In this document: piece by piece, positions 42,064-50,317 of the stretch
How the letters are laid out: the number at the start of each line of letters is the position of its first letter
Numbering within the stretch: the stretch's first letter is position 1
NCBI RefSeq assembly: GCF_016806835.2
Contig: NZ_CP086114.1
Location: 248,001-312,000 of the forward strand
Direction: 5' to 3'
Length of the DNA: 64,000 nucleotides
Source of the DNA: Skermanella rosea
GTDB lineage: Bacteria; Pseudomonadota; Alphaproteobacteria; Azospirillales; Azospirillaceae
Translations under genes and position numbers: made by a program
Notes under the pieces: model-generated
Seen by the model: the letters and a program-made list of their open reading frames with translations, nothing else
Databases searched by the model: none
Told to the model about the DNA's origin: nothing

Positions 42064-42735
42064 ATGGGCAGCTTGAAAGTCGAACTCAAACCGCTGGATA
42101 CCAGCCATACCCTGAAGATGCGGGCCTATCAGTCGCTGAAAGGCTCCATCGAGGCGATGGATCTGTACAGCCATCAAGGCGAGATCAGGATCGACGAGCG
42201 GGAGATCTCCGAAAGGCTGGGCATCAGCCGCACGCCGGTTCGCGAGGCGCTGATCCTGCTGGAGCACGAGGGCTTCGTCCGCACGGTGCCGCGCCGGGGC
42301 GTCGTGGTGGTCCGCAAGACCCGCCCGGAGATCGTCGACATGATCATCGTCTGGGCGGCGCTGGAAAGCATGGCGGCACGGCTCTTCGCCGCCGGCGCGC
42401 CCGACGACGAGATCGCGGCGCTGGCGGCGCGGCTTCGGCAGCCCTTCGACGGGGCGGAAGCGGCGGACGGGATCATGGAGATCCACGACGCTTTCGTCGG
42501 CGCGTCCGGCTGCGGCATGATCGGTGACCTGACGAAGAACCTTCGGGTCCAGATGCGCTGGATCAACAGGCTGGCCGGCCACGCCGCGGATCAGGCGTCC
42601 GGGATGGCAGCCCTGCGCCACGCGATGGCCGAGGCGATCGGGAACCGCGATGCCGGCCTGGCAGGCGCCCTGATCCGCGACCACAATCTCGGCCTCGCCG
42701 GATACATCGAGAAGAGCCGCGATTTCCCCGACTGA
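42064..42735 (+). CDS. GntR family transcriptional regulator (FCD type)
   Basis: A 223-residue regulator with a GntR winged helix at about 20-85 (ISERLGISRTPVREALILLEHEGFV, then PRRGVVVV) and a helical FCD domain behind it (IHDAFVGASG, HAMAEAIGNRDAGLAGALIRDHN). Start 42064 follows a gaggggctggga stretch; the frame is open to 42004 but without a better start. The tctCBA operon is the most plausible target by proximity. It is also upstream of the CBS-BON gene. Confidence 0.9.
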   Translation: MGSLKVELKPLDTSHTLKMRAYQSLKGSIEAMDLYSHQGEIRIDEREISERLGISRTPVREALILLEHEGFVRTVPRRGVVVVRKTRPEIVDMIIVWAALESMAARLFAAGAPDDEIAALAARLRQPFDGAEAADGIMEIHDAFVGASGCGMIGDLTKNLRVQMRWINRLAGHAADQASGMAALRHAMAEAIGNRDAGLAGALIRDHNLGLAGYIEKSRDFPD

Positions 42736-42797
42736 CCCGGGAGCGGGCCGGGACAAGGGGGAGGCACGGCGGCAGATCAACAGGAGGAAACCCAGGA

Positions 42798-43493
42798 ATG
42801 CAGGCCAAGGACATCATGACTTCGCCCGTGATCACGGTCGATCCCGACATGCCGGTCGCGGAGATAGCGACCCTGCTGCTGGAAAGGCGGATCAGCGGCG
42901 TGCCGGTGGTCGACGCCGGCCGGCGGCTTGTCGGCATCGTGAGCGAGGGCGACCTTCTGCGCCGCGTCGAGACGAACACGGAGCGGCGCCAGTCCCGCTG
43001 GCTGGAGGTCCTGCTCGACCGCAGCGGCGGTGCCGCCGAGTTCGTCAAGAGCCACGGCCTCCATGCCCGCGACGTGATGAGCCGGAAACTGGTGACGGCC
43101 GCCCCGGAAACCGACCTGGGCGAGATCGCCGAACTGATGGAGCGGCACCGCATCAAGCGCGTGCCGGTGGTGGAGGACGGGGTCCCGGTCGGCATCGTCA
43201 GCCGGGCCAACCTGCTGCACGGGCTGGTCGCCTATAAACGGTCATCGGCGGGCATCGCCGCCGTCAGCGATCCGGAGATCCGCACGGCGCTGGCGGACCT
43301 GCTACGCGGCGAATCCTGGGCCAGCCTGCGCCACGTCAATATCGTCGTGACCGAGGGGGTCGTCCACCTCTGGGGCATGGTGGACAGCGAGGACCAGCGC
43401 CGCGCCCTGACGGTGGCCGCCGAGTCCGTGCCCGGCGTCAAGTCGGTGGAGGACCACCTGAACCCCAACTGGTTCGCCAACCAGTCCGGGTGA
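42798..43493 (+). CDS. CBS-pair and BON domain protein
   Basis: A 231-residue cytoplasmic protein. It has two CBS motifs (about residues 1-60 with DIMTSPVITVDPD, and 90-145 with DVMSRKLVTAAPE and GIVSRANLLHGL), which bind adenine nucleotides, and a BON domain (about 155-225, VHLWGMVDSEDQRRAL). This fusion is common in alphaproteobacteria under stress or energy-status control; its partner is unknown. ATG 42798 follows caggagg. It converges on a truncated toxin gene. Confidence 0.92.
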   Translation: MQAKDIMTSPVITVDPDMPVAEIATLLLERRISGVPVVDAGRRLVGIVSEGDLLRRVETNTERRQSRWLEVLLDRSGGAAEFVKSHGLHARDVMSRKLVTAAPETDLGEIAELMERHRIKRVPVVEDGVPVGIVSRANLLHGLVAYKRSSAGIAAVSDPEIRTALADLLRGESWASLRHVNIVVTEGVVHLWGMVDSEDQRRALTVAAESVPGVKSVEDHLNPNWFANQSG

Positions 43494-43732
43494 TCCGGCG
43501 CGGGCAGCGCCTTCTCCGAGCGCCGGCGGCGCTCGGAGAAATGAGCTTCACACAGCTCCTCCCCTGTCATGCCCAGCTTCCGGCGCGCGACGTTGGTGAA
43601 TTCTTTCAACACCTGCACGCCGATGACGCAGCCCTTGCCGAGCAGTTCCTGCGCCTTCCGGCTGCGCGGATCATCGGTGAAAGCATAGATCAGGACAGTT
43701 GTGTCGAGAAACTCACCTGCCATCGAGGTCAT
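43490..43732 (-). pseudogene. Truncated VapC-like PIN toxin
   Basis: The N-terminal half of a PIN toxin is intact: the first catalytic Asp is in EFLDTTVLIYAF, followed by KAQELLGKGCVIGVQVLKEFTNVARRKLG. The homology stops near residue 70. The frame stays open as far as 43232, but from about 43493 it runs antisense through the CBS-BON gene and does not look like PIN sequence, so the acidic C-terminal active-site residues are lost. The start at 43732 overlaps the antitoxin stop (ATGA), the usual TA coupling. Confidence 0.72.
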
Positions 43733-43971
43733 CGCGCACTGGCGTCGTCGCGATCGAATTTCCAATCCGGAGGCAGCTTCTTGCGGAAGGAGCGGATGCG
43801 CTCCAAGGCCCTCTGACGGCTCCGGTCGCGTTCGATGTCGAAGCTTCGCTCGCCGGCGACATGGATCTCGATCTCGTCGCCTTCCTTCAAATCCAATGCC
43901 TCGACGACAGCGGCAGGCAGACGGACGGCGAGACTGTCACCCCATCTGGCGACCTGCATGATCCGCTCCAT
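43729..43971 (-). CDS. AbrB/MazE/SpoVT-fold antitoxin
   Basis: An 80-residue antitoxin. The swapped-hairpin DNA-binding region is at residues 1-45 (MQVARWGDSLAVRLPAAVVE, then LKEGDEIEIHV), and the basic C-terminal tail would bind the toxin. The start at 43971 is directly before an inverted repeat that fits its own operator. It is coupled to a toxin gene that is now truncated, so it is an orphaned but intact antitoxin. Confidence 0.88.
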   Translation of the reverse strand: MERIMQVARWGDSLAVRLPAAVVEALDLKEGDEIEIHVAGERSFDIERDRSRQRALERIRSFRKKLPPDWKFDRDDASAR

Positions 43972-43972
43972 G

Positions 43973-43995
43973 GATATACAGCAGGATTGTATATC
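43973..43995. promoter_or_regulatory. Antitoxin operator palindrome
   Basis: gatataca (43973-43980) and tgtatatc (43988-43995) are perfect 8-bp arms separated by 7 bp. The palindrome lies 1 bp upstream of the antitoxin ATG, the expected place for autoregulatory binding by a dimeric AbrB-fold antitoxin. Confidence 0.6.
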
Positions 43996-44117
43996 TGGGG
44001 GAGCCGATCGATCAAACCCTATCAGGAACCGAGTTTCCCACGAAAGGGACGGCCCGGTTCCCTCACCGCCTCCAAACATTCCCGAAGATTGCGCGGCAGC
44101 ACGAAGCCCCGTAGCAC

Positions 44118-44151
44118 CGTAGGTCGGATAGAGCGAAGCGGCATCCGACGG
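44118..44151. repeat. Short REP-like element (taggtcggat type)
   Basis: gtcggat (44123-44129) and atccgac (44143-44149) are inverted arms around gagcgaagcg. The form gtaggtcggatagagcgaag resembles dispersed intergenic repeats seen in many proteobacteria. It sits between the antitoxin and the DUF29 gene in a region with other debris. Confidence 0.5.
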
Positions 44152-44256
44152 CAACGCTCCGGCCTTCCGTCCGGTACTGAAGTGACCGTCACCACCGACA
44201 GGGTCGCCAAGCTCTGGAACCTCTGCCACACCCTGCGAGCGCAACGGGACCGTAGG

Positions 44257-44691
44257 TCAGGGCCAGAAGGCTTCGTCCACGGCCTGGTCGAAGGACCAGG
44301 GGCATTCGGCGGGGAAGGTCGTTTCCGGCAAGCCTGACTCCGCCGCTGCTTCGCGCCGCGCGTACCGGTAGGCGGATGCCATGGCTTCGGGCAGCCGCGC
44401 CTTCAGGCTGGGGTTGTCCTGCATGTGATCGGCGAGCTGGTCCCGGGCGTTGGCGATCGACAGGCGCCATGAATTACCGCGCAACGCCGGCTGGTATTGC
44501 CACTTCAACAGATGCAGCAGGACCACGGTCAGGCGGCTCACCAATTCGCGCTTCTCGCTCCGGCCCATGCTGTCGATCTCCTCGGCGATATGCTCGATGT
44601 CGGCGGCGTCCAGCCTGCCGGCACGGAGCAACGCCGCCTGCCGCGTGGCCCAGGCGTAGAAGTCGGTTTCGTAGAGGCTGTCGTTCGGCAT
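44257..44691 (-). CDS. DUF29 family protein
   Basis: A 144-residue protein with the complete DUF29 pattern: YETDFYAWATRQAALLRAGR at the N-terminus, IEHIAEEIDSMGRSEKRELVSRL, LLHLLKWQYQP and the C-terminal ARREAA...PAECPWSFDQ. The family is frequent in cyanobacteria and alphaproteobacteria, all-helical and of unknown function, often in many copies near mobile DNA. ATG 44691. A divergent relative is encoded head-to-head at 44978. Confidence 0.88.
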   Translation of the reverse strand: MPNDSLYETDFYAWATRQAALLRAGRLDAADIEHIAEEIDSMGRSEKRELVSRLTVVLLHLLKWQYQPALRGNSWRLSIANARDQLADHMQDNPSLKARLPEAMASAYRYARREAAAESGLPETTFPAECPWSFDQAVDEAFWP

Positions 44692-44757
44692 CCTGTCGGT
44701 TCCGTTCGATCCCTGATGGCGTGACAGAGATTATACCAGCGTTCGGGCCGATCAAAC

Positions 44758-44846
44758 CGAAACCGAGCGCCGGACCCGGAGGTCCGCGTGATCAGGATGG
44801 CGGTCAGGTCTTCCTCCGGATCGACCCGGACATAGATCCAATACAC
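44758..44846 (-). pseudogene. Fragment of a serine hydrolase C-terminus
   Basis: The minus-strand frame encodes VRVDPEEDLTAILITRTSG. This closely matches VDPEEDLTAVLMTQAPG in the class C beta-lactamase-like gene at 53975-55294, and the DNA is similar too (tcctccggatcgaccc in both). Nothing else of that gene is here. It is probably debris of a duplicated or transferred relative. Confidence 0.55.
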
Positions 44847-44977
44847 CGTGAAATTTTCAATGCTCCCAAGTGGGGATTATCGAGTGCCCGATAACACTCG
44901 GGCCTCGGCCAACTCCTGCCTTGGTGACGCCCGAGCCCGGACGCGGTAGACTGCCGCCGACGCATGGGAGGCCGAGG

Positions 44978-45466
44978 ATGCCCGATACCGTTCCGCTGCC
45001 CAACCGACAGGACGATCCTTATGCTTGGCTGCTGATCCAGGCGCATGCGCTCGGCGCGCGCCGGAGCGTCGATCACGAAGGCCTGCGCGAGTATCTTGAG
45101 GAAGCGGCCGAAGAGACCCTGTCGAAAGCGACGAGCCGGATGGTCAACCTCATGGCTCATGTCATGAAGGTCGTTCACACGCGCAACCCGGACGTGATCG
45201 GCCATTGGCGGTCGGAGATCGTGGAGTTTCACGATAAGTTCCTGGATGCCTACAGGCCGTCGATGCGGCGGGCGATCGAACGGGATAAAGAAAGGCTGTG
45301 GCAACGGGCCAAGCGCAAGGTGACCGCCAGCTTCAAGGACCATGGCGAACCGGAACCCGATCTCCCCGAGGCGTGTCCCTTTTCGCTCGACATGCTGACC
45401 GACGACACCCTGGAAGTTGAGAACCTTGTCAGATTAATTGCGGAGGCAAGTCAGAACGACGCGTGA
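44978..45466 (+). CDS. Divergent DUF29-like protein
   Basis: A 162-residue, probably all-helical protein. It keeps the DUF29 landmarks in weaker form: DPYAWLLIQAHALG, EYLEEAAEETL, LMAHVMKVV, WRSEIVEFH and LPEACPFSLDML. It has less than the usual similarity to the neighbour at 44257, so it is not a recent duplicate. ATG 44978 follows gaggccgagg. The function is unknown. It borders an AT-rich stretch, which suggests arrival with foreign DNA. Confidence 0.75.
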   Translation: MPDTVPLPNRQDDPYAWLLIQAHALGARRSVDHEGLREYLEEAAEETLSKATSRMVNLMAHVMKVVHTRNPDVIGHWRSEIVEFHDKFLDAYRPSMRRAIERDKERLWQRAKRKVTASFKDHGEPEPDLPEACPFSLDMLTDDTLEVENLVRLIAEASQNDA

Positions 45467-45562
45467 TCTGTTCGAACAGATCGGTAAGACAAGTCGACCA
45501 TTTTTCACGACTTGGCCTGAGCACTCGGCGGAACGCCAAAACTTCGTATAAATGATTTTCCA

Positions 45563-45757
45563 TTAGTCATCATGGATGTACGGGGCAAATGGGTAAAATC
45601 CAATTAGGCCGCCTAGAATTGCTCCGAAGATCGGCCACCAATCACCGCCAGCAGATCCAACAACGTATCCGATACCGCCGCAGATCATTATTGAAATCAA
45701 TCCTCTGAGTATAACGTAGGAGAGAATAACTATACCGACGATTAATCCGAGCATCAA
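45563..45757 (-). CDS. Small glycine-rich membrane protein
   Basis: A 64-residue protein made almost entirely of two hydrophobic segments (MLGLIVGIVILSYVIL and the glycine-rich IGYVVGSAGG...ILGGLIGFYPF) with a short acidic tail, IHDD. The family was not recognised. It is AT-rich unlike its neighbours, and no good ribosome binding site is visible, so it may be a recent import or a non-functional frame. The first two codons are both ATG. Confidence 0.45.
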   Translation of the reverse strand: MMLGLIVGIVILSYVILRGLISIMICGGIGYVVGSAGGDWWPIFGAILGGLIGFYPFAPYIHDD

Positions 45758-46017
45758 GAATATTGAAGTCTCGCTCTATGGTTATGCCAAAATCACGCGG
45801 AATTTGCCTTGCGCCTTGTTCTCAACGGCGTTTGCTCCGAAAGGTCAACATTAGACAGTCAAAATTTACAACTTGCCGATTCATAAGAGACAAAAGAAGT
45901 TGGGCAACCCGTGGTATGAACATGCCCGAACACACATCCACGTTCACCTACACAAGCTCTTTATCTGTTCATGAAACGGTTAATTTAATGTAAAATTGGA
46001 GCCAAGCAGGCACATTG
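45758..46017. other. AT-rich intergenic stretch
   Basis: About 260 bp, clearly lower in GC than the rest of the window, as is the stretch from 45467 on. An open frame of 76 codons on the plus strand has no SD, no recognisable domain and odd composition, so it is not called. The segment ends at the ImmA/IrrE remnant. Composition suggests imported DNA. Confidence 0.5.
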
Positions 46018-46771
46018 TCAACGCTCCGACAGGCTTCGATCGTAAAATTTGCGGACCGTTCCGGGCTTCATGTGCAGGAGATTCCCTGCATCCTGGAACA
46101 GGAGTTGCCCGCTCATCGCGCTGTTCAGGACGGCCCGCGCGAACCGTCTGCCGTTCTTGATCGGAGCGTTTCGGTAGAAGTCGCCTCCACCCGGTTCGTC
46201 CGGGACCTGCCAGCTTCTTCTTTCCTGCTCGAAATAGGCGCGGTATTCATTCCAGCCGATCTTGCCGCAGTCCAGCGCCCGGCGCGCGATGACGACGCGG
46301 CTGACCTTGAAGACTTGCGACAGGGACTGGGCATTCGCGGCAAGGCTCCTGGAGCCGTCCCAAGACTTCATGAGCAGGGCACGGGGCACCAGAACCTCGG
46401 CCGCGATCGCGTTGCAGACCAGTTCGATGTTTCCGGAACCGTCGGTGCGCCGGTCCAGGGCGGGATTCGACACGCCGCTGGCTCCAAGCCAGATATGGGC
46501 GAGTTCATGGGCCAGCGTGAAAGCCTGCGCGGCCTTGGCATCCCGTCCGTTGATGAAGACGATCGGCGCCAACTTGTCCGCGATCGCAAAGCCTCGGAAA
46601 TCCGCTGTGCTGAGGGTGCGATGCGTGTTGCTGCCGACATACCCCGTCCGCATGATCCAGATCCCGGCGTCCTCGCATCTTTCGAAAAGGTCGGCGAGAT
46701 GCTGTTCCCAGGTGCCGTTCCGGCCGGTGCCGGGTCCGATCCCAAGCACGTTGCGCATATCGGCGGCTACC
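46018..46771 (-). pseudogene. C-terminal part of split XRE-ImmA/IrrE metallopeptidase gene
   Basis: This part holds the ImmA/IrrE peptidase domain: zinc motif HELAHIWLG, FAIADKLAPIVFINGRDA, then IELVCNAIAAEVLVP. It begins at AADMRNVLGIG next to the transposon end. The open frame continues upstream to 46926, but those 52 residues are encoded by the transposon's terminal repeat. The N-terminal XRE half is at 52769-53186. Joining the two halves across the 6-bp duplication restores a continuous reading frame (DTPVDTVAADMRNV). Such XRE-ImmA proteins act as protease-type regulators or antitoxins; a TIR-fused short product could still be made. Confidence 0.85.
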
Positions 46772-46938
46772 TGTAGCGGCCCGAGATCGTCGGCGGCCGG
46801 ACCCGAGATTCTGAGCGATTCCGGGACCAGATTGGCTGAGATGGGAAGCGGGCTCTGGCCCACATTCGGTGAGACAGGGCCCGCAGTGTTTGAGACGGAC
46901 CCGAGATCATGGGCGCCGGCCCACAATCCGTGAGACGA
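46772..46938 (+). repeat. Left terminal inverted repeat of the transposon
   Basis: 167 bp, imperfectly matching the inverse of 52596-52762. It contains several spaced copies of a short motif of the form tgagac(g/a)gg followed by a gc-rich block (for example ggtgagacagggccc and tttgagacggacccgag), which look like multiple transposase binding sites, as in Mu/Tn7/Tn552-class elements. Confidence 0.88.
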
Positions 46939-46945
46939 AGTCCGA

Positions 46946-47917
46946 TCAGAGGGGAAGCCCAGCCGCCTGCATCTGCTGGGTAAGCTCCTGCGCCCGGACG
47001 CCGCTCAGCTCTCCCCGCAGGAATTGGCGGATCTCCGCCGGCTTGACGCTGAACTGGTCGGCTAGGGAGCGCACGCTGTAGCCGTGGCGGGTCAGCCGCG
47101 GTTCCAGATCGTCTAGCTGACGGGACAGGATGCTCTCAACCACCTGGACCGTGACCGGCCGGTCACCGATCCGGTACGCCTCCTCGAATGCAAGGGTCAG
47201 ATGCTGCTCGATCTGGAGCGGGGTCTTTAGGCGGCTGGCCAGTAGCTCCACCGCCGCCGTCTCGATCAGCTCGCCGATGTCGATGCCCTCGCCGACGCAG
47301 CGTGCGAGGAGCCAACGGATGTAGGCGAGCTGGTTCCCTGCCATGCCGTCGAACTCGAACACCACCGAGCGGTAACCGATCTCCTCCATTGTCGGACGTC
47401 GAAGGTCGTTCCGAAGCTTGGGGTGGCCCACCAGCACGACGGAGAGCATGCCGCCGCCATCGGCGACCACCTCCATCAACCGCTTCAGCCCAATCAGCGT
47501 CTTGCCGTGCAGGTCGTGTGCCTCGTCAACGAACAGGGCCACCGGCTTGCGGCCGCGCCGTACGAGTTGCTGCAGTTCGCGTTCCCGCTTCTCGCCCAGA
47601 GTTGGGATCTTCGGGTCCTTGTCTGGAGAGAGGTCATGGAACAGCGCAGTGATGAGGGTGGGGATGGTGGTGCGGTCCTTGTCCACCGATAGGCTCTTCG
47701 ACACCGTAACGCGCCCATCGCGGGTCAGTTCGTCCTGGATGCGGCGGAGCAGCACGGTCTTGCCGCTACCGACGACGCCGGCAACCGCCACCAGACGGCC
47801 GACCAGGATGGACGCCTTCACATCCTTGATGAGCTGGCGGTGATGGTCGGTCTCGTAATACCCGGCCATCAGCAGGTCCCGCTCCAACCTGAAATGCTCC
47901 ATGACCTCCGTCAGCAT
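46946..47917 (-). CDS. Transposon AAA+ ATPase (TniB/ExeA-like)
   Basis: A 323-residue AAA ATPase. Walker A is VAGVVGSGKTVLLRR near residue 48, Walker B is VALFVDEAHDLHG, and a sensor region follows in VVLVGHPKLRNDL. The C-terminal 60 residues may be a small helical DNA-binding tail (SVRSLADQFSVKPAEIRQFLRG). By analogy with TniB/MuB it selects and activates target DNA for the transposase. Its start overlaps the end of the transposase gene by 7 bp. It is intact. Confidence 0.88.
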   Translation of the reverse strand: MLTEVMEHFRLERDLLMAGYYETDHHRQLIKDVKASILVGRLVAVAGVVGSGKTVLLRRIQDELTRDGRVTVSKSLSVDKDRTTIPTLITALFHDLSPDKDPKIPTLGEKRERELQQLVRRGRKPVALFVDEAHDLHGKTLIGLKRLMEVVADGGGMLSVVLVGHPKLRNDLRRPTMEEIGYRSVVFEFDGMAGNQLAYIRWLLARCVGEGIDIGELIETAAVELLASRLKTPLQIEQHLTLAFEEAYRIGDRPVTVQVVESILSRQLDDLEPRLTRHGYSVRSLADQFSVKPAEIRQFLRGELSGVRAQELTQQMQAAGLPL

Positions 47918-49562
47918 GCCCCGCCCCCTCCCGTCCGCTGCCTGAAGTACGCCCGCACCTTCGTCAGCACCTCGTCCTTGGCCAAGGTCTCCCGCACCAG
48001 CGCGTCAATCCAGGCCCGGTCCTCGGCCGGCAGCTTCGCCAACGCCAAGCCGATCTCGCCGGCGATCGCGCGCTTGGCCGCGATGATGTCGGGAAAGGCC
48101 AAGGTGCGGTAGGGATCCGGGTCGGTGAACGCCACCTTGGCGGCCGGTGCCGTGACGGGAGGTGGCAGAGGCGAGGTGCCGCCGTCGACCGCCGCGCGCG
48201 GCAGGCCGATGCGTTCTGCCAACTCAGCCACCCGGTCGGCCCGCTCCTCGGATCTGGTCTTCTGGTGCTTGCGGTACTTGTGCAGCGGGATGGGGCCGCC
48301 GACCGGACCGTAGGGGCCATATCGCCGGTCACCGTGCTCGACATAGAGTTCCTGGTCGAATAGTCCCCACCAGAGCACCACATCCTCGCCGGCCAGATCT
48401 GGATCGACTTCGTTGGCTACGCCCTCCACGGTGATGCGGGTGTCGATGCCGACCTTGCGCCGCTCCGGCTCCCGCGCGAAGGCGCAAAACCGGTCCCAGG
48501 CGCACATCTCGCGATAACCCTTCTCCGGTAGGAGCCGCACCCAGTCCTCGATGCGGCTGTGCGGCTCGGAACGGTGATCCTGAGCGTTGTAGCGGACGAG
48601 GTAGCGGCGCAGCCACAGGTTCGCCTCCGCCTCGTCCTGCGGTTCGTGGAAGTGGTAGAGGGTTTCGTGAACGTCCTTGACGGTGCGGAACGGCCGCTCG
48701 ACCTTGCCCTTTGACCGGGCGGTGGTGCGCCGGCCGTCGCCCCCCGCCGGGAGATGGGTCATCACTTTGATGCCGAGGCAGGCCATGACGTTCTGGAACA
48801 CGCGCGAGCGGGTGACCGGACCGTTGTCCATGTAGATCGCTTCGGGGATGCCTTGGAATGGCTGTCCTCCTCGGGCTTGGCGGCCATGGCGTTGTAGAGG
48901 AAGCGCAGGGCCGACTCCGCGTCCTCGCCGTAGACGCACCGGTACTCCTGGTACACGACGCCGCTGCGGTCGTCGGCCACGCTGAACAGCATCAGCGTGG
49001 GTGCTCCCCGGCCGGACTCGATCCAGAGCGGTTGCTTGACGTGCTTCAGGTCCGACGGGCTCATGTCGAACTGCCACAGCTCGTTCGACCGCCGCGCTTG
49101 AAACCGCACGGCCGCCGGCGCGCGGGTCACCCTGGCATACTCCAGCCCCCACACGCGCAGATAGCGGTTGACCGTGGTTTTGTGCAGCGTGCCCGGCGCC
49201 GGCTGCACCAGCCCCTCCGGGGCCTCGACCCCATGCTCCTCCATCAGCCGGATCGCCTGCACCGTCGACAGGTGGCGGCCCTTCTTGTTGGTGGTCCGCA
49301 GCTTCAGGGCGGCGACGATCTCGCAATAGCGCTCCATCTCCGTGGCGGGTATCTTCCGCGGCTTTCCCCGGTCGGCCCGACGAAGGGCCTTGGGCCGAAG
49401 GGATTGCTGAAGGGCGCGGTAGAGGGTGGCGCGGGACACGCCGTAGAGTTCCCTGGCCGACCGCAGGATCTCGGCACGGTCCGGATGACGGGGTGGCAGC
49501 GTGTCCAGCCGGCGGCGCAGATGCACCAGCGCCTCGGCCGGGATCCGCCGCCCGTCACTCAC
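47911..49562 (-). pseudogene. DDE transposase (TniA-like), frameshifted
   Basis: The N-terminal half (49562 to about 48860) has helix-turn-helix segments (YGVSRATLYRAL) and the first catalytic Asp in LWQFDMSPSD. The C-terminal half (about 48860 to 47911) has the second Asp in IYMDNGPVTRS and the Glu in SKGKVERPFRTVKD, then a Mu-type C-terminal beta domain. The halves are in different frames: similarity passes from AAKPEED to FQGIPEAIYMDNG near 48855-48870, consistent with a 1-nt deletion. No A-rich slippery site is seen there, so a mutation (or sequence error) is likelier than programmed frameshifting. The start overlaps the resolvase stop by 8 bp. Confidence 0.85.
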
Positions 49563-50121
49563 CGGCCATCTCCTCGATGTAGGCGTAGAGTGTCGGCTTG
49601 GAGATCCCCATGAGCCGGCAGATCTCCATCACCGTGTGCTTGCGTTCCTGGTAGAGCTGGACGGCGAGCCGGCGTTTGTCGGGGTCCAGCACCTTGCGGC
49701 GCCCGCCCAGCCGGCCGCGGGCCCGGGCTGCGCTGAGCCCGGCCTGGGTGCGTTCCCGCACGAGGTTGCGTTCGAACTCGGCGAGCGCCCCAAACATGTG
49801 GAAGACCAGCCGTCCGCCACTCGACCCGGTATCGATGGCGTCGTGCAGGCTGCGCAGCCCGACGCCGGCGGCATCGAGCCGTTCGGCCAGCTCAATGAGG
49901 TCCTTCAGGGACCGGCCCAACCGGTCAAGCCGCCAGATGACCAGCGTGTCGCCCCGGCGGAGCACGTCGAGCGCGGCGGAAAGACCAGGGCGGTCGGTCC
50001 TGGCACCGCTGCGGCGATCCTCGAAGATCCTCTCGCACCCGGCCCCGCCGAGTGCATCCCGCTGAAGGTGCAGGTTCTGGTCGTCGGTCGATACCCGTGC
50101 GTAGCCGATCAGCATGGGCAA
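49555..50121 (-). CDS. Serine resolvase/invertase (TnpR/TniR-like)
   Basis: A 188-residue small serine recombinase. The catalytic Ser is in IGYARVSTDDQ; RRGDTLVIWRLDRLGRSLKDL carries the catalytic arginines, followed by the E-helix ALAEFERNLVRERT and a C-terminal helix-turn-helix (HTVMEICRLMGISKPTLYAYI). It resolves cointegrates made by replicative transposition at a res site, probably the 50122-50317 region just upstream. First gene of the transposition operon. Confidence 0.93.
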   Translation of the reverse strand: MPMLIGYARVSTDDQNLHLQRDALGGAGCERIFEDRRSGARTDRPGLSAALDVLRRGDTLVIWRLDRLGRSLKDLIELAERLDAAGVGLRSLHDAIDTGSSGGRLVFHMFGALAEFERNLVRERTQAGLSAARARGRLGGRRKVLDPDKRRLAVQLYQERKHTVMEICRLMGISKPTLYAYIEEMAGE

Positions 50122-50317
50122 GCCCCCGGTTCGGCAGGAAACCCGTGGTGCGCGCTCGATACCAGACGATGAAAGACTGACCGGATTCCTTTACCAAATC
50201 GGCGACGGCGCGACGAGACGTCCACGACGACGCAGGCGGAGTAAAGCAAACGGCCGTTTGTTTAACCCGCCCCGCGCTACGCTCCACCGACGAGACGAAC
50301 GGTCCACGAGATAGCGC
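50122..50317. other. Candidate res site upstream of the resolvase
   Basis: 196 bp without a gene between the resolvase start and the passenger LysR end. It contains the perfect 14-bp palindrome caaacggccgtttg (50247-50260) and several gacgag/cgacg steps. Resolvase subsites normally lie next to the gene, so this is the likely crossover region. Subsites were not individually resolved. Confidence 0.4.

Noticed and set aside
43232-43493. C-terminal extension of the PIN toxin frame
   Set aside because: It is antisense to the well-supported CBS-BON gene and has no PIN similarity; it is read as chance openness.
45763-45993. A 76-codon plus-strand frame in the AT-rich stretch
   Set aside because: It has no SD, no domain, and a composition unlike a soluble or membrane protein; it overlaps the small membrane gene's promoter side.
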